Source: Pseudocalidococcus sp964653145
GTDB lineage: Bacteria > Cyanobacteriota > Cyanobacteriia > Thermosynechococcales > Thermosynechococcaceae
Assembly: GCA_964653145.1 (NCBI GenBank)
Contig: CAZZCG010000012.1
Location: forward strand, 32,242-96,241
Reading direction: 5' to 3'
Length of the DNA stretch: 64,000 nt
The position numbers and the translations under genes are program-made. Positions 26,151 to 34,520 of this stretch are shown here, in pieces (positions within the stretch are counted from its first letter, which is position 1; each line of letters opens with the position of its first letter). The notes below the pieces were generated by a model that searched no databases, was not told the DNA's origin, and was given only the letters and a program-made list of their open reading frames with translations.

Positions 26151-26882
26151 CTAAGTGGGAAGATCAAACAGGACCGTGGTCATGTACCGCTCAGCCCAGG
26201 CCTCACCAAAGGCTTTTTCGAGAACGCGGCGGGTTTTATCATTCTGTTGCTGTTGAGTGCAGTAGCGACGTTGCCCAGCCAAGATTGTCGTTGTTGCGCC
26301 TGGGGGTAGGGGTTGGGTCTGTGTGGCCTGGTGACAATGGATCTCAAGGTACTGGCTGACCCGCTCTAAAAATTGATTTTCTTCTATCTGGTTTGCTGGC
26401 CGGACAAACAGGCAAAAAGTAGAAAAAATGCTACCCCAGTCTGGAATTTCCCGCGGCTGGCTGAAGCTGATTTCTGGGAGCGCAGTTAATGTTTGATGGT
26501 AGGCCTCAGGTAAGTTGGCTTCTACCGGCGAGAGATCGACAATGGCTGCAGAGATTTGACCGCGCCCGCCAACTAAGTCAGCGCCAAACATGGGTAAGGG
26601 GTAATTGGGCCTGGGAAACATCACACAGTGCAAAATATCCAACATCGAACCAACTCGCGCCAGTTCCAGATGCAATTTTCGAAATTCCGGAGTTTGATAG
26701 CAACGGTTTTCAATGGTCAGCTTTTCTCCTTCTAATTTGCCTTCCACATACCCGAGATCGTCTGGAAGTTCGTAGGGGCTGAGATCTAAGGTGTTTCTCC
26801 AGACTTCTTCAATCCGGTCGGCAAGCCGGGCAATTAGGGGATGTTGCTGATGTCGAATAGAAGGCGCTGGGGTGTGACTCAT
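26151..26882 (-). CDS. pcyA: phycocyanobilin:ferredoxin oxidoreductase
   Basis: 243 residues. PcyA reduces biliverdin IXalpha by four electrons from ferredoxin to phycocyanobilin, the chromophore of phycobilisomes and cyanobacterial phytochromes. The region RCYQTPEFRKLHLELARVGS and ILHCVMFPRPNYPLPMFGAD is diagnostic. Glu73, His85 and Asp102 correspond to the catalytic Glu76, His88 and Asp105 of the Synechocystis enzyme. Full length. Monocistronic by spacing. Confidence 0.97.
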   Translation of the reverse strand: MSHTPAPSIRHQQHPLIARLADRIEEVWRNTLDLSPYELPDDLGYVEGKLEGEKLTIENRCYQTPEFRKLHLELARVGSMLDILHCVMFPRPNYPLPMFGADLVGGRGQISAAIVDLSPVEANLPEAYHQTLTALPEISFSQPREIPDWGSIFSTFCLFVRPANQIEENQFLERVSQYLEIHCHQATQTQPLPPGATTTILAGQRRYCTQQQQNDKTRRVLEKAFGEAWAERYMTTVLFDLPT

Positions 26883-27020
26883 GGGGCTTAGCTTGAGAAA
26901 TTTCCGGTTAAAAACCAGGCCGGGAAAACCTGCCCACCTAAGCTACCATCAAACCGGAGTCCCCTCAGCGTTTATTAATTTTAGTAAGCTAATTTCAAGG
27001 CTTTGAGTTAAGGAAAATCC

Positions 27021-27380
27021 TTACCATTCATCAGAGGGCATGGCCTGGCCGGAAGCTTCATTATCCCGCTTACTGCCGAGCAGATCTAACTTATCAACGC
27101 GAATGGTTGGTGATGAACGACTGGCCCCCGTAGCCCGATCTTGCCAATGCTCAAACTTTAAAGCCCCGGTAATCCCAATCAAACTGCCTTTATGGACATA
27201 GTTGGCGGCAACTTCAGCGGTTTTACCCCATAGTTCCAAGTTAAACCAATCCGGGGGATCATCTTTTCGCATCCGATTGACGGCTAGGGTGAGGCGACAT
27301 TTTACTGACCCTGACTCAAAATATTTCACATCCGGCTCACCGCCGACGCGCCCGACCAAGTTGACGACATTGATACTCAT
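27021..27380 (-). CDS. ssb: single-stranded DNA-binding protein
   Basis: 119 residues, one OB-fold: MSINVVNLVGRVGGEPDVKY, then CRLTLAVNR, PDWFNLELWGKTAEVAANYV and KGSLIGITGALKFEHWQDRA. SSB coats single-stranded DNA and recruits repair and replication proteins. This is the short cyanobacterial type. The tail ends MPSDEW rather than the DDIPF tip used by many bacteria; acidic plus aromatic character is kept. Upstream sits the methyltransferase gene on the same strand, 132 bases away. Confidence 0.95.
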   Translation of the reverse strand: MSINVVNLVGRVGGEPDVKYFESGSVKCRLTLAVNRMRKDDPPDWFNLELWGKTAEVAANYVHKGSLIGITGALKFEHWQDRATGASRSSPTIRVDKLDLLGSKRDNEASGQAMPSDEW

Positions 27381-27512
27381 ACATCACCCTCGTCTAAATC
27401 GTTTTGGTTAAGACTAACTGACCGTTAACCCACACATTGGTATTTTATGAAGAGTTTGCAGCCTGGGTTAGTTCCGTCTAAACCGCCATTAGTATAATTC
27501 AAAAAATTTAGC

Positions 27513-28370
27513 TTAGGAGGTGATTTTTGTTCCTTGGAGCAATCCATAACGAATTAGACCTGTCCGAAACCCCTGAGTCATTAAGCCCAAGGATAAGGCT
27601 GCCTCTAGGGTTGACCAACCAGATGTTAAAAGTCCCCATAGGGCCTGGGGTGAAGTTGTTGAGGCAATTACATCCTCCCAAAATGGAGCCACAGCCTTTG
27701 ACCAATCTGCGGTTTTAATGTTTTCTAAGGGTAATTCCGCCGCCAGGGTGGCATACTCCGGCAGGGAAAGGACGTAGGGCAAACAGTACACCTGATAAAT
27801 CCGTTTCAGCAGATCGGACTCTTTTTCTGTCAGGGGTGGATAGTCGGGCAGGGTGGGACGGTGGCACCAGGTGGCAACCAGTAATTTTCCCCCAGGCCTG
27901 AGGACGCGTACACATTCACCTAAAAACTTGCCTTTATCGGCCATATGTTCGCCACTTTCCAGGGACCAAATGAGATCAAAGCTGGCATCGGGAAAGGGCA
28001 TCTCTAGGGCATTGGCAACTTCGAAGGTGACTCGTTCAGCCAAGCCGAGGCGATGGGAGCGTTCTTGGGCCCGGTGAGCTTGGACTGGACTCAGGGTAAT
28101 TCCAGTGACGGTGGCCCCGAATTTACCCGCTAAGTAGATCGAACTGCCGCCAATACCACAACCAACATCTAAAATTCGGCTGGACTGAGCAACTTGCCCC
28201 CAGAGAAGTAATTCTTCAATCAGATCAAGCTGGGCCTGGAGTCGGGGTTTTGGCGTTTCTCCTGTGGGGCCATAATAGCCGTGGTGCATATGCTCCCCCC
28301 AAACAGACTCCCACAGTCCAGAGGAGCGGTCATAAAACGCAGAAATATTCTCTTCAAGGGAGGCGGTCAT
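27513..28370 (-). CDS. gamma-tocopherol methyltransferase (VTE4-like)
   Basis: 285 residues. Class I SAM-dependent methyltransferase with motif I ILDVGCGIGGSSIYLAGKFG (about residue 66), the post-motif ITLSPVQAHRA, and the family-specific N-terminus FYDRSSGLWESVWGEHMHHG. It continues MPFPDASFDLIWSLESGEHM and RVLRPGGKLLVATWCHRP. This pattern fits tocopherol O-methyltransferases, which turn gamma- into alpha-tocopherol at the membrane surface. Related sterol or MPBQ-type methyltransferases are less likely because of the N-terminus. Confidence 0.88.
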   Translation of the reverse strand: MTASLEENISAFYDRSSGLWESVWGEHMHHGYYGPTGETPKPRLQAQLDLIEELLLWGQVAQSSRILDVGCGIGGSSIYLAGKFGATVTGITLSPVQAHRAQERSHRLGLAERVTFEVANALEMPFPDASFDLIWSLESGEHMADKGKFLGECVRVLRPGGKLLVATWCHRPTLPDYPPLTEKESDLLKRIYQVYCLPYVLSLPEYATLAAELPLENIKTADWSKAVAPFWEDVIASTTSPQALWGLLTSGWSTLEAALSLGLMTQGFRTGLIRYGLLQGTKITS

Positions 28371-28454
28371 GCAACAGTCCAGTCCAAAGGTCGCAATTAT
28401 TCTAACGAACCTCCTGTGGGGCCTGAGATCTTAGGCAGAAATTTAGGTTTATTC

Positions 28455-29153
28455 CTATTGCTGTAGTGCTTTGAGAAATCGCTGCATACTGGCAAAAAAG
28501 CCGCCTGCTGAAGGAGTTTCGGATTGGTCACCGTAGAGAATTTTGTCAAGGGCCTCGCCGCTGGGTTTGGTGGGACTGGAACCAAGGCATTCATAGGCCC
28601 CCTCGACTTCTCGCCAAATCTGCCAATCCCCTGGATAGATCCGTAACAGGGCAGTGGTGTCATCCAAGGGACGGATGTAGTAGGCCGTTTCGAGGGTATT
28701 TAAGAACCGTTCCCGCAACTGCCGCCCCGCATAGCCAATCCCGACGATGGCCACATCCTGCAGCTTCGGATTCAGCAAAATAAATGGGCGATTTTCCGCA
28801 GCATTACACATTTGTTCGATGTAGGACACTTCCACGGGTGACGGGGTAACACAGACAAAGGCCTGGTCGCTGGCTTGCACCGGTTCAATCAGTTCATTGA
28901 CGCCCCGCACCGGAAACACCGGATTTTGCCAATCTCGACGGGCCAGGGCCGCGGCCCCAGCATCTGCGAAAAAGACTTTAAGGTTTGCGCCTAAATCCTG
29001 AAATAGCTCTAGGTAGCTCCAGGCCAGGGGGATGATTTGGATATCGGGTAAAAGAATTTCAACTTGAATCCGATTGATGCCACTGTCTAGGGCGGCTAGG
29101 GTCGCGGTTTTGGCCTGGTCAATCACCTGTTCAAGGCTGGTGGGCACGGTCAT
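28455..29153 (-). CDS. DUF1995 family protein
   Basis: 232 residues from ATG 29153 (MTVPTSLEQVIDQAKTATL), which matches the usual family start. The frame is open 22 codons further, but that part is not family-like. DUF1995 is found in cyanobacteria and plastids, with no known function. Conserved features are NRIQVEILLPDI, VFFADAGAAALARRDW, FVCVTPSPVEVSYIEQMC and RPFILLNPKLQDVAIVGIGY. It follows the Hpt gene by 32 bases on the same strand. Confidence 0.85.
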   Translation of the reverse strand: MTVPTSLEQVIDQAKTATLAALDSGINRIQVEILLPDIQIIPLAWSYLELFQDLGANLKVFFADAGAAALARRDWQNPVFPVRGVNELIEPVQASDQAFVCVTPSPVEVSYIEQMCNAAENRPFILLNPKLQDVAIVGIGYAGRQLRERFLNTLETAYYIRPLDDTTALLRIYPGDWQIWREVEGAYECLGSSPTKPSGEALDKILYGDQSETPSAGGFFASMQRFLKALQQ

Positions 29154-29185
29154 AGGGGACTCAAAAAATGACAAATTTTTATGGT

Positions 29186-29521
29186 TTAACTGGCAACGGC
29201 TTGACCCAGGTTGGAGCACATTGCTTGCATTTGCATCACTAATTCTAGGGCGTTGGCCAGGCTGCCCTGTTTAGCCTCTGACTCCAGTTGAGCCGCTAAG
29301 GTTTGAATTTGCTGAGCCCCTACGTTGCCGCTGGATCCTTTGAGGTGGTGGGCTTCCCGCATTATTCCTTCAAAATCTTGATCCCTGGTTGCGGCCTGGG
29401 CTGCCTCCAGATGGATTTGAGCATCCTCAACAAAGGTGAGTAGCAACTCCTGCTCAAATTCCCGATCTCCACCTGATAGTTCTGCTAAATAATCCCAGTC
29501 AATTAAGGGAGATAGCTCCAT
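29186..29521 (-). CDS. histidine phosphotransfer (Hpt) domain protein
   Basis: 111 residues, all-helical. The phosphorylatable His lies in REAHHLKGSSGNVGAQQIQT, the Hpt signature. It has a typical N-terminal DWDYLAELSGGDREFEQELL. Stand-alone Hpt proteins relay phosphate between a hybrid kinase and a response regulator. No kinase partner is adjacent; murA is upstream (46 bases) and DUF1995 downstream. The pathway it serves cannot be read from context. Confidence 0.92.
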   Translation of the reverse strand: MELSPLIDWDYLAELSGGDREFEQELLLTFVEDAQIHLEAAQAATRDQDFEGIMREAHHLKGSSGNVGAQQIQTLAAQLESEAKQGSLANALELVMQMQAMCSNLGQAVAS

Positions 29522-29567
29522 TCCCTGTCCTCAATTCAGCTGTGATCCAAAACCTTGTATTTCTACC

Positions 29568-30881
29568 TTAAAGGACAGCCGCGGCCTGGGGTAGGCCATT
29601 GACCCGCTCTAACTTGGCCCCGAGTTGTTGGAGTTTAGCTTCAATTGCTTCATAGCCTCGATCTAGGTGGGTTAGGCCGTAGACTTCAGTTTCACCTTGG
29701 GCCGCTAAACCAGCAACAACCAAGGCGGCGGTGGCCCGTAAATCTGTCCCCATCACTGGAGCCCCGGATAGGAAGGGTACCCCCCGAATCACAGCATGAT
29801 TGCCCTTAATTTTGATGTCTGCCCCCATGCGGTTTAGTTCTGGGACATGGCCAAAGCGATTTTCAAAAACGGTTTCGCTAACTATGCTATTCCCTTCAGA
29901 GATTGTCAGCAGAGCCATAAATAGGGATTGCATATCTGTGGGAAAGCCGGGGTAGGGTAGGGTTTCAATGTCGGTGCTGTTGTAGATTTCAGCGGGAATA
30001 AAGCGGAGGGTGCGGGGAGTTTCGCGGATGATCTGGGCGCCCATTTCCTCCAGTTTGGCAATCACGGGAACTAGGTGCTCAGGTAACACGGGGGAGAGGG
30101 TAATTTCAGACCGGGTAATCGCTGCTGCTGCTAAAAATGTTCCGGTTTCAATCCGGTCGGGAATAATTTCGTAATCAGTGCCGTGCAGCTTATTGACGCC
30201 GATGATGGTGATTTTGTTAGTCCCGGCGCCCCGAATTTTTGCCCCCATGGCCTGGCAGAACTCGGCTAGATCCACCACCTCTGGTTCTTGGGCGGCGTTT
30301 TCAATAATTGTTTCCCCATCGGCCAACGTTGCCGCCATCATCAGGGTTTCTGTGGCCCCAACACTGGGATAGTCGAGGTATATCTTGGCTCCCTTGAGTT
30401 TGCGAGCATAGGCTTGAACAATTCCGTGCTCAATGTGGACTTCTGCGCCCATGGCCTGTAATCCCCGCACATGGAGTTCCACGGGTCGGGCCCCAATCGC
30501 ACATCCCCCTGGTAACGGCACACGGGCAGTTCCTAATCGGGCTAAAAGTGGGCCAATGGCAAAGAAACTGGCGCGTAGTTGACTAACAAGTTCGTAGGGG
30601 GCCTGGGCTGAGGTTAAGTGTCGGGCATCCAGAGAGATTCCTCCTTTGGCTCCGTGGAGTTTGACACCCAGGGCCTGGAGAATTTCCCCCATGCGATTAA
30701 TGTCAGCTAAAACTGGGACGTTATGGAAGTGACAAATGTCTTCCGCCAGTAACGCTCCGGTCATCAGAACTAAAGCTGAATTTTTGGCACCACTAATGTT
30801 GACGTGACCACTCAGTTGTCGTCCCCCGGAAATACGGAGATGGGGTTGATCATGGGAAATTGCTTTCTGGAGTGATGCCAT
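29568..30881 (-). CDS. murA: UDP-N-acetylglucosamine 1-carboxyvinyltransferase
   Basis: 437 residues. MurA transfers enolpyruvate from PEP to UDP-GlcNAc, the first committed step of peptidoglycan synthesis in the cytoplasm. It has the active-site loop with Cys127 (VPLPGGCAIGARPVELH, the fosfomycin target; Cys115 in E. coli), the N-terminal ISGAKNSALVLM, and ATETLMMAATLADG. Asp-rich DRIETGTFLAAAA and GFPTDMQSLFMALLT are also present. Full length and intact. It leads the murA-Hpt-DUF1995 series by spacing. Confidence 0.98.
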   Translation of the reverse strand: MASLQKAISHDQPHLRISGGRQLSGHVNISGAKNSALVLMTGALLAEDICHFHNVPVLADINRMGEILQALGVKLHGAKGGISLDARHLTSAQAPYELVSQLRASFFAIGPLLARLGTARVPLPGGCAIGARPVELHVRGLQAMGAEVHIEHGIVQAYARKLKGAKIYLDYPSVGATETLMMAATLADGETIIENAAQEPEVVDLAEFCQAMGAKIRGAGTNKITIIGVNKLHGTDYEIIPDRIETGTFLAAAAITRSEITLSPVLPEHLVPVIAKLEEMGAQIIRETPRTLRFIPAEIYNSTDIETLPYPGFPTDMQSLFMALLTISEGNSIVSETVFENRFGHVPELNRMGADIKIKGNHAVIRGVPFLSGAPVMGTDLRATAALVVAGLAAQGETEVYGLTHLDRGYEAIEAKLQQLGAKLERVNGLPQAAAVL

Positions 30882-30979
30882 ATATGTTTTTCAAAAAATA
30901 TTTTTAGTTCCTCAAGATTGTAGCGGATAGAGGCCGAAAATATGCGGTTTTGATTCTCCCAGGCCCGTGAAATTCTGCA

Positions 30980-31384
30980 CTATATGGGGGGTGGTTCATC
31001 GTTTTGAGCCGTAAAAATTGCCCGACGCAGGGCCTGGTTATTCAGTTTGTAACTATAGAGTCCCAGTTGTTTGGCGAGGGCTACCAGTTGTGGTCTCTCC
31101 AGGCCCTCGAGTTCGAGCCAAGTTAAACTGCCGTGTAGGGGAATTTCAGGATTTAGGGCCGTTTTAAACTCTGTTTTTAAAGCATTCAGTTCAATTTCCA
31201 AATTTTGGAGCCGTTGCAAAATAGTGGGACAAGCCAGGGCTGGCTGAGAAAAATAATCCTGGAGAATCTGCCGTAGGGCCTGGGTTAACGAGGGAATTCG
31301 CTGCTCAGTTTGCCACTGTTGAACTTGCTGATAGAGAGTTGCGTCAAGGGTGAGGGTTACTTTTTGGGAAAACGGTGATGTCAC
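30980..31384 (-). CDS. hypothetical protein with ribbon-helix-helix-like N-terminus
   Basis: 134 residues. The N-terminus KVTLTLDATLYQQVQQWQTE and IPSLTQALRQILQDYF looks like a ribbon-helix-helix DNA-binding domain. The middle (about 55-80) is a coiled coil, LQRLQNLEIELNALKTEFKT. The end, LERPQLVALAKQLGLYSYKL followed by NNQALRRAIF, resembles a SAP/Rho_N-type helical module that can also bind nucleic acid. I know of no characterised member. A role as a DNA- or RNA-binding regulator is inferred. It borders a long non-coding region upstream. Confidence 0.65.
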   Translation of the reverse strand: MTSPFSQKVTLTLDATLYQQVQQWQTEQRIPSLTQALRQILQDYFSQPALACPTILQRLQNLEIELNALKTEFKTALNPEIPLHGSLTWLELEGLERPQLVALAKQLGLYSYKLNNQALRRAIFTAQNDEPPPI

Positions 31385-32172
31385 GGTTATTCAGGGGGGA
31401 GCTGTTAATATTCAGGTGGACTCAAAAAAAACCGACAAACCAATTAAGTCTGCCGGCTCGTTGTGTGTTCCCTGTTGATGACTCGGATAGTACTGAGTCA
31501 ATTTTGATTATGCCTGATTCGTTTCCGTAACAACTGTGATCAAGATCACTTTTTCCTTAGATAAGGTCTGATACGCAGGCAACTAAATTGACAGACTGAT
31601 TAACAATATGGTTAAGGTCATTGTTTAAGAGGAATATCTCCATAGTTTTGATGGTTTTTTGAGATTCCTTAAAGCTTGGATTGGGGCATGAATTAGGGAC
31701 TGCGGCTGGATGACTATATCTAGGTTTAGGAATTTATTCTGAACCAATTCCATCGCAAAAAGATGGTTATTTCTGCCCAATCAGTGAGACTCAAGGGCCT
31801 TGCTTGTATAGGTTTATAGCCCTGTTGTATTTTATTCACAAGCTCAAGGAGGGTATATCCATACAGCCAGACTTTGGCCAATGCTATGCTTTGCAGGTGT
31901 GGAAATTTTCAAGGTTGATTTCTCAATATTACTGGGAGTCATTACGACTACATAATTCTTGCCATCAAAACTGAGATATTCTGCGCGATCCCTCCTCCAG
32001 ATTTCTGATGGTTTTGTATTTTAAAGCCTCAGCCATCGCGAGAAAACGTAATATTTTGTCATGGTGATTCTGGCCGATAAAAAGAAGTTTACAAATGGCT
32101 GGAGAATCAACCTAGACTCCGACCTACAATGAATTGCGGTTGCTGCTTTACCGGGACGTTACTGAATCAGCT
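31385..32172. other. long intergenic region
   Basis: About 790 bases between two divergent genes without a credible protein-coding gene on either strand. The longest ATG frames are under 30 codons. The region is rich in AT relative to the genes and almost free of CCAGGCC. It contains one CRP-like palindrome (31535-31550). It could hold small RNAs or a decayed gene. I saw no tRNA cloverleaf. Confidence 0.4.
31535..31550. promoter_or_regulatory. CRP/SyCRP1-like binding site
   Basis: TGTGATCAAGATCACT matches the CRP consensus TGTGA-N6-TCACA at nine of ten defined positions and is nearly a perfect palindrome. Cyanobacterial CRP homologues (SyCRP1) use almost the same site. It lies in a long non-coding region 151 bases before the leftward gene and 620 before tyrA; the target is unclear. 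Confidence 0.45.
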
Positions 32173-33021
32173 ATGAGAATTGGCATTGTCGGCTTGGGGT
32201 TAATTGGCGGCTCCTTAGGGCTCGATTTGCGAGGGCTGGGTCACACTGTTTTAGGGATGAGCCGGAAACAGGAAACCTGTCGAATTGCTGAGAAAATTGG
32301 TGCTGTTGACCAGGCCAGGCCAGAGCCAGACATTCTCGCCACCTGTGATTTGGTGTTTTTATGTACCCCCATTGGCTTGCTGATTCCAGTTGCTGAAGCG
32401 ATTCAACTCCATTTAAACCCTGCGGCCATTCTGACGGATGTGGGGTCTGTGAAAGCTAGCTTAGTTGCACCCTTGAGTCACATTTGGCCCCGATTTATTG
32501 GCGGACATCCCATGGCCGGAACCGCTGAATCTGGGATTTTAGCTGCCCAGAACAATCTCTTTGTGAATCGCCCCTACGTCCTGACCCCCACACCGGAAAC
32601 GGACCCTGAGATCATGCCTGTGGTGACTGAGGTCGTTAAATCCTTGCAATCCATCCTCTACGTCACAAGCCCGGCGGAACATGATCAAGCCGTGGCCTGG
32701 ATTTCCCATTTGCCCGTAATGGTCAGTGCCGCACTATTAGGCTCTCCAACCAATCATGAATCACAACCGGAAATTTTGGAGTTAGCCCAGGCCCTGGCCA
32801 GTTCCGGATTTCGGGATACCAGTCGGGTGGGGGGTGGTAATCCAGAATTGGGCCGGATGATGGCTGAATATAACTCCATTGCTCTCTTGACTTCCCTCAA
32901 GCACTATCAACAGGAATTAACCGGACTAATTGAATTACTAGAAACCCAAAATTGGTCCGGTTTAGAAGCCTATCTGGCCCAACAGGCCCAGGCCCGGCCA
33001 GCCTTTGTCGGTGAGGCATAA
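32173..33021 (+). CDS. tyrA: prephenate/arogenate dehydrogenase
   Basis: 282 residues from ATG 32173 (MRIGIVGLGLIGGSLGLDLR). The 13 codons upstream in the open frame are not family-like. It has the NAD(P)-binding GLGLIGGSLG, then DVGSVKASLVAPLSH, FIGGHPMAGTAESGI and the C-terminal FRDTSRVGGGNPELGRMMAE. TyrA oxidises prephenate or, in cyanobacteria, mainly arogenate, making tyrosine. cobQ follows 4 bases after the stop, forming an unusual two-gene unit. Confidence 0.94.
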   Translation: MRIGIVGLGLIGGSLGLDLRGLGHTVLGMSRKQETCRIAEKIGAVDQARPEPDILATCDLVFLCTPIGLLIPVAEAIQLHLNPAAILTDVGSVKASLVAPLSHIWPRFIGGHPMAGTAESGILAAQNNLFVNRPYVLTPTPETDPEIMPVVTEVVKSLQSILYVTSPAEHDQAVAWISHLPVMVSAALLGSPTNHESQPEILELAQALASSGFRDTSRVGGGNPELGRMMAEYNSIALLTSLKHYQQELTGLIELLETQNWSGLEAYLAQQAQARPAFVGEA

Positions 33022-33025
33022 ACCC

Positions 33026-34498
33026 ATGGCCCAGGCCCTAGTGGTCGTCGGCACCACCTCCCACGCCGGAAAATCCCTCTTAACTGCTGTGATTTGTCGC
33101 ATCCTGGCCCAGCGCAATCATCGCGTCACCCCCTTTAAAGGACAAAATATGGCCCTGAATGCCTATGTCACCGCGGATGGGGGCGAAATTGGGTATGCCC
33201 AAGCAGTCCAGGCCTGGGCCGCCGGAGTTGAACCTCAAATCAACATGAATCCGATCTTGCTCAAACCCCAAGGCGACATGACCTCCCAGGTGATTTTACG
33301 GGGCAAGGCCGTGGGGAAAACAGGAGCTGCTGACTATTACCGCGATTACTTTGACCGGGGTTGGGCCGCCATTTGTCAGTCCTTAGCCGAGTTATCGGAG
33401 CAGTTTGATTGGATTGTCTGTGAAGGGGCCGGTAGTCCCGCAGAAATTAACCTGAAACACCGGGACTTGACCAATATGCGGGTGGCCAAACATCTCCAGG
33501 CCCCGACCTTGTTAGTCGCTGATATTGACCGGGGTGGGGTTTTTGCCCACATTATTGGCACTCTGGAACTGTTGGAACCCGATGAGCGGGCCTTGATAAA
33601 GGGGTTTGTGATCAATAAATTTCGGGGGCAACGTTCACTTTTGCAATCAGGCCTGGATTGGCTAGAAGAACGCACAGGAATTCCAGTGGTGGGGGTAATT
33701 CCCTACGTGGATATTCAACTTCCTGCCGAAGATTCCCTGGATTTGTTTGAACGGCGCACTTCTAAAACCCAAACCGACCTTGAAATTGCCGTGATTCGCT
33801 TGCCCCGGATTGCTAACTTTACGGATTTTGATCCCCTTCTAGCTGAACCCACGGTCAAGGTCCGATACGTTGGTCTCCATGACACACTTGGGCAACCGGA
33901 TGCGGTGATTTTGCCAGGGAGTAAGACAACAATTTCTGATCTCAAAGCGTTGGTCAACTCTGGCCTGGGGGAGGCAATCAAAACCTATGCCAGCAATGGT
34001 GGGACAGTCTTTGGTATCTGTGGCGGGATGCAGATGTTGGGGAGGGAAATTGATGATCCAGAAGGTTTAGAAGGACTTTCGGGAATGTTTCCAGGCCTGG
34101 GTTTGTTACCCCTAACCACCACGATTACGCCGGCAAAAATTACCCAACAACGGCAAGCCACGGTTCACTACCCCGATAAAACCCAACTGAGGGGCTATGA
34201 AATCCATCAAGGGATCACGGATTTTCAGCTGAGTTTTGAGTTTGAATCCTTATTTACCGAACCTGGCCTGGGGATTGTTAATCAAGCTCAAACGGTTTGG
34301 GGCGCTTATTTACATGGATTATTCGATTCTGGGAGTTGGCGCCGGGCCTGGTTGAATCGACTGCGGGCAAAAAAATCACTTCCCCCCTTACCGACCCAGA
34401 TTCATAATTTTGATCACCAATGCCAGGCCATGCTCAGTCATGTCACGGATTTAATTGCCCCCCACCTGAACCTGGAGCCATTAATTGGAGCAGTTTAA
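33026..34498 (+). CDS. cobQ: cobyric acid synthase
   Basis: 490 residues from ATG 33026 (MAQALVVVGTTSHAGKS), a start 4 bases after the tyrA stop. CobQ amidates four carboxylates of adenosylcobyrinic diamide, ATP- and glutamine-dependent. The N-terminal P-loop-like TTSHAGKSLL and KGQNMALNAYVTADGGEIGY, VCEGAGSPAEINLKHRDLTN and the glutaminase nucleophile Cys in FGICGGMQMLGR are present; the catalytic His is in WGAYLHGLFD. No cobalamin riboswitch is visible, as expected for an internal gene. Confidence 0.96.
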   Translation: MAQALVVVGTTSHAGKSLLTAVICRILAQRNHRVTPFKGQNMALNAYVTADGGEIGYAQAVQAWAAGVEPQINMNPILLKPQGDMTSQVILRGKAVGKTGAADYYRDYFDRGWAAICQSLAELSEQFDWIVCEGAGSPAEINLKHRDLTNMRVAKHLQAPTLLVADIDRGGVFAHIIGTLELLEPDERALIKGFVINKFRGQRSLLQSGLDWLEERTGIPVVGVIPYVDIQLPAEDSLDLFERRTSKTQTDLEIAVIRLPRIANFTDFDPLLAEPTVKVRYVGLHDTLGQPDAVILPGSKTTISDLKALVNSGLGEAIKTYASNGGTVFGICGGMQMLGREIDDPEGLEGLSGMFPGLGLLPLTTTITPAKITQQRQATVHYPDKTQLRGYEIHQGITDFQLSFEFESLFTEPGLGIVNQAQTVWGAYLHGLFDSGSWRRAWLNRLRAKKSLPPLPTQIHNFDHQCQAMLSHVTDLIAPHLNLEPLIGAV

Positions 34499-34520
34499 TT
34501 TAAGCGATAACTTCAACGCC

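Noticed and set aside
33005..33025. Earlier TTG start for cobQ, overlapping tyrA
   Set aside because: The ATG at 33026 gives the family-typical N-terminus, so the extra seven codons are unlikely to be used.
32101..34498. Cobalamin riboswitch for cobQ
   Set aside because: No B12-box-like sequence was seen before tyrA or cobQ; cobQ is four bases after tyrA.
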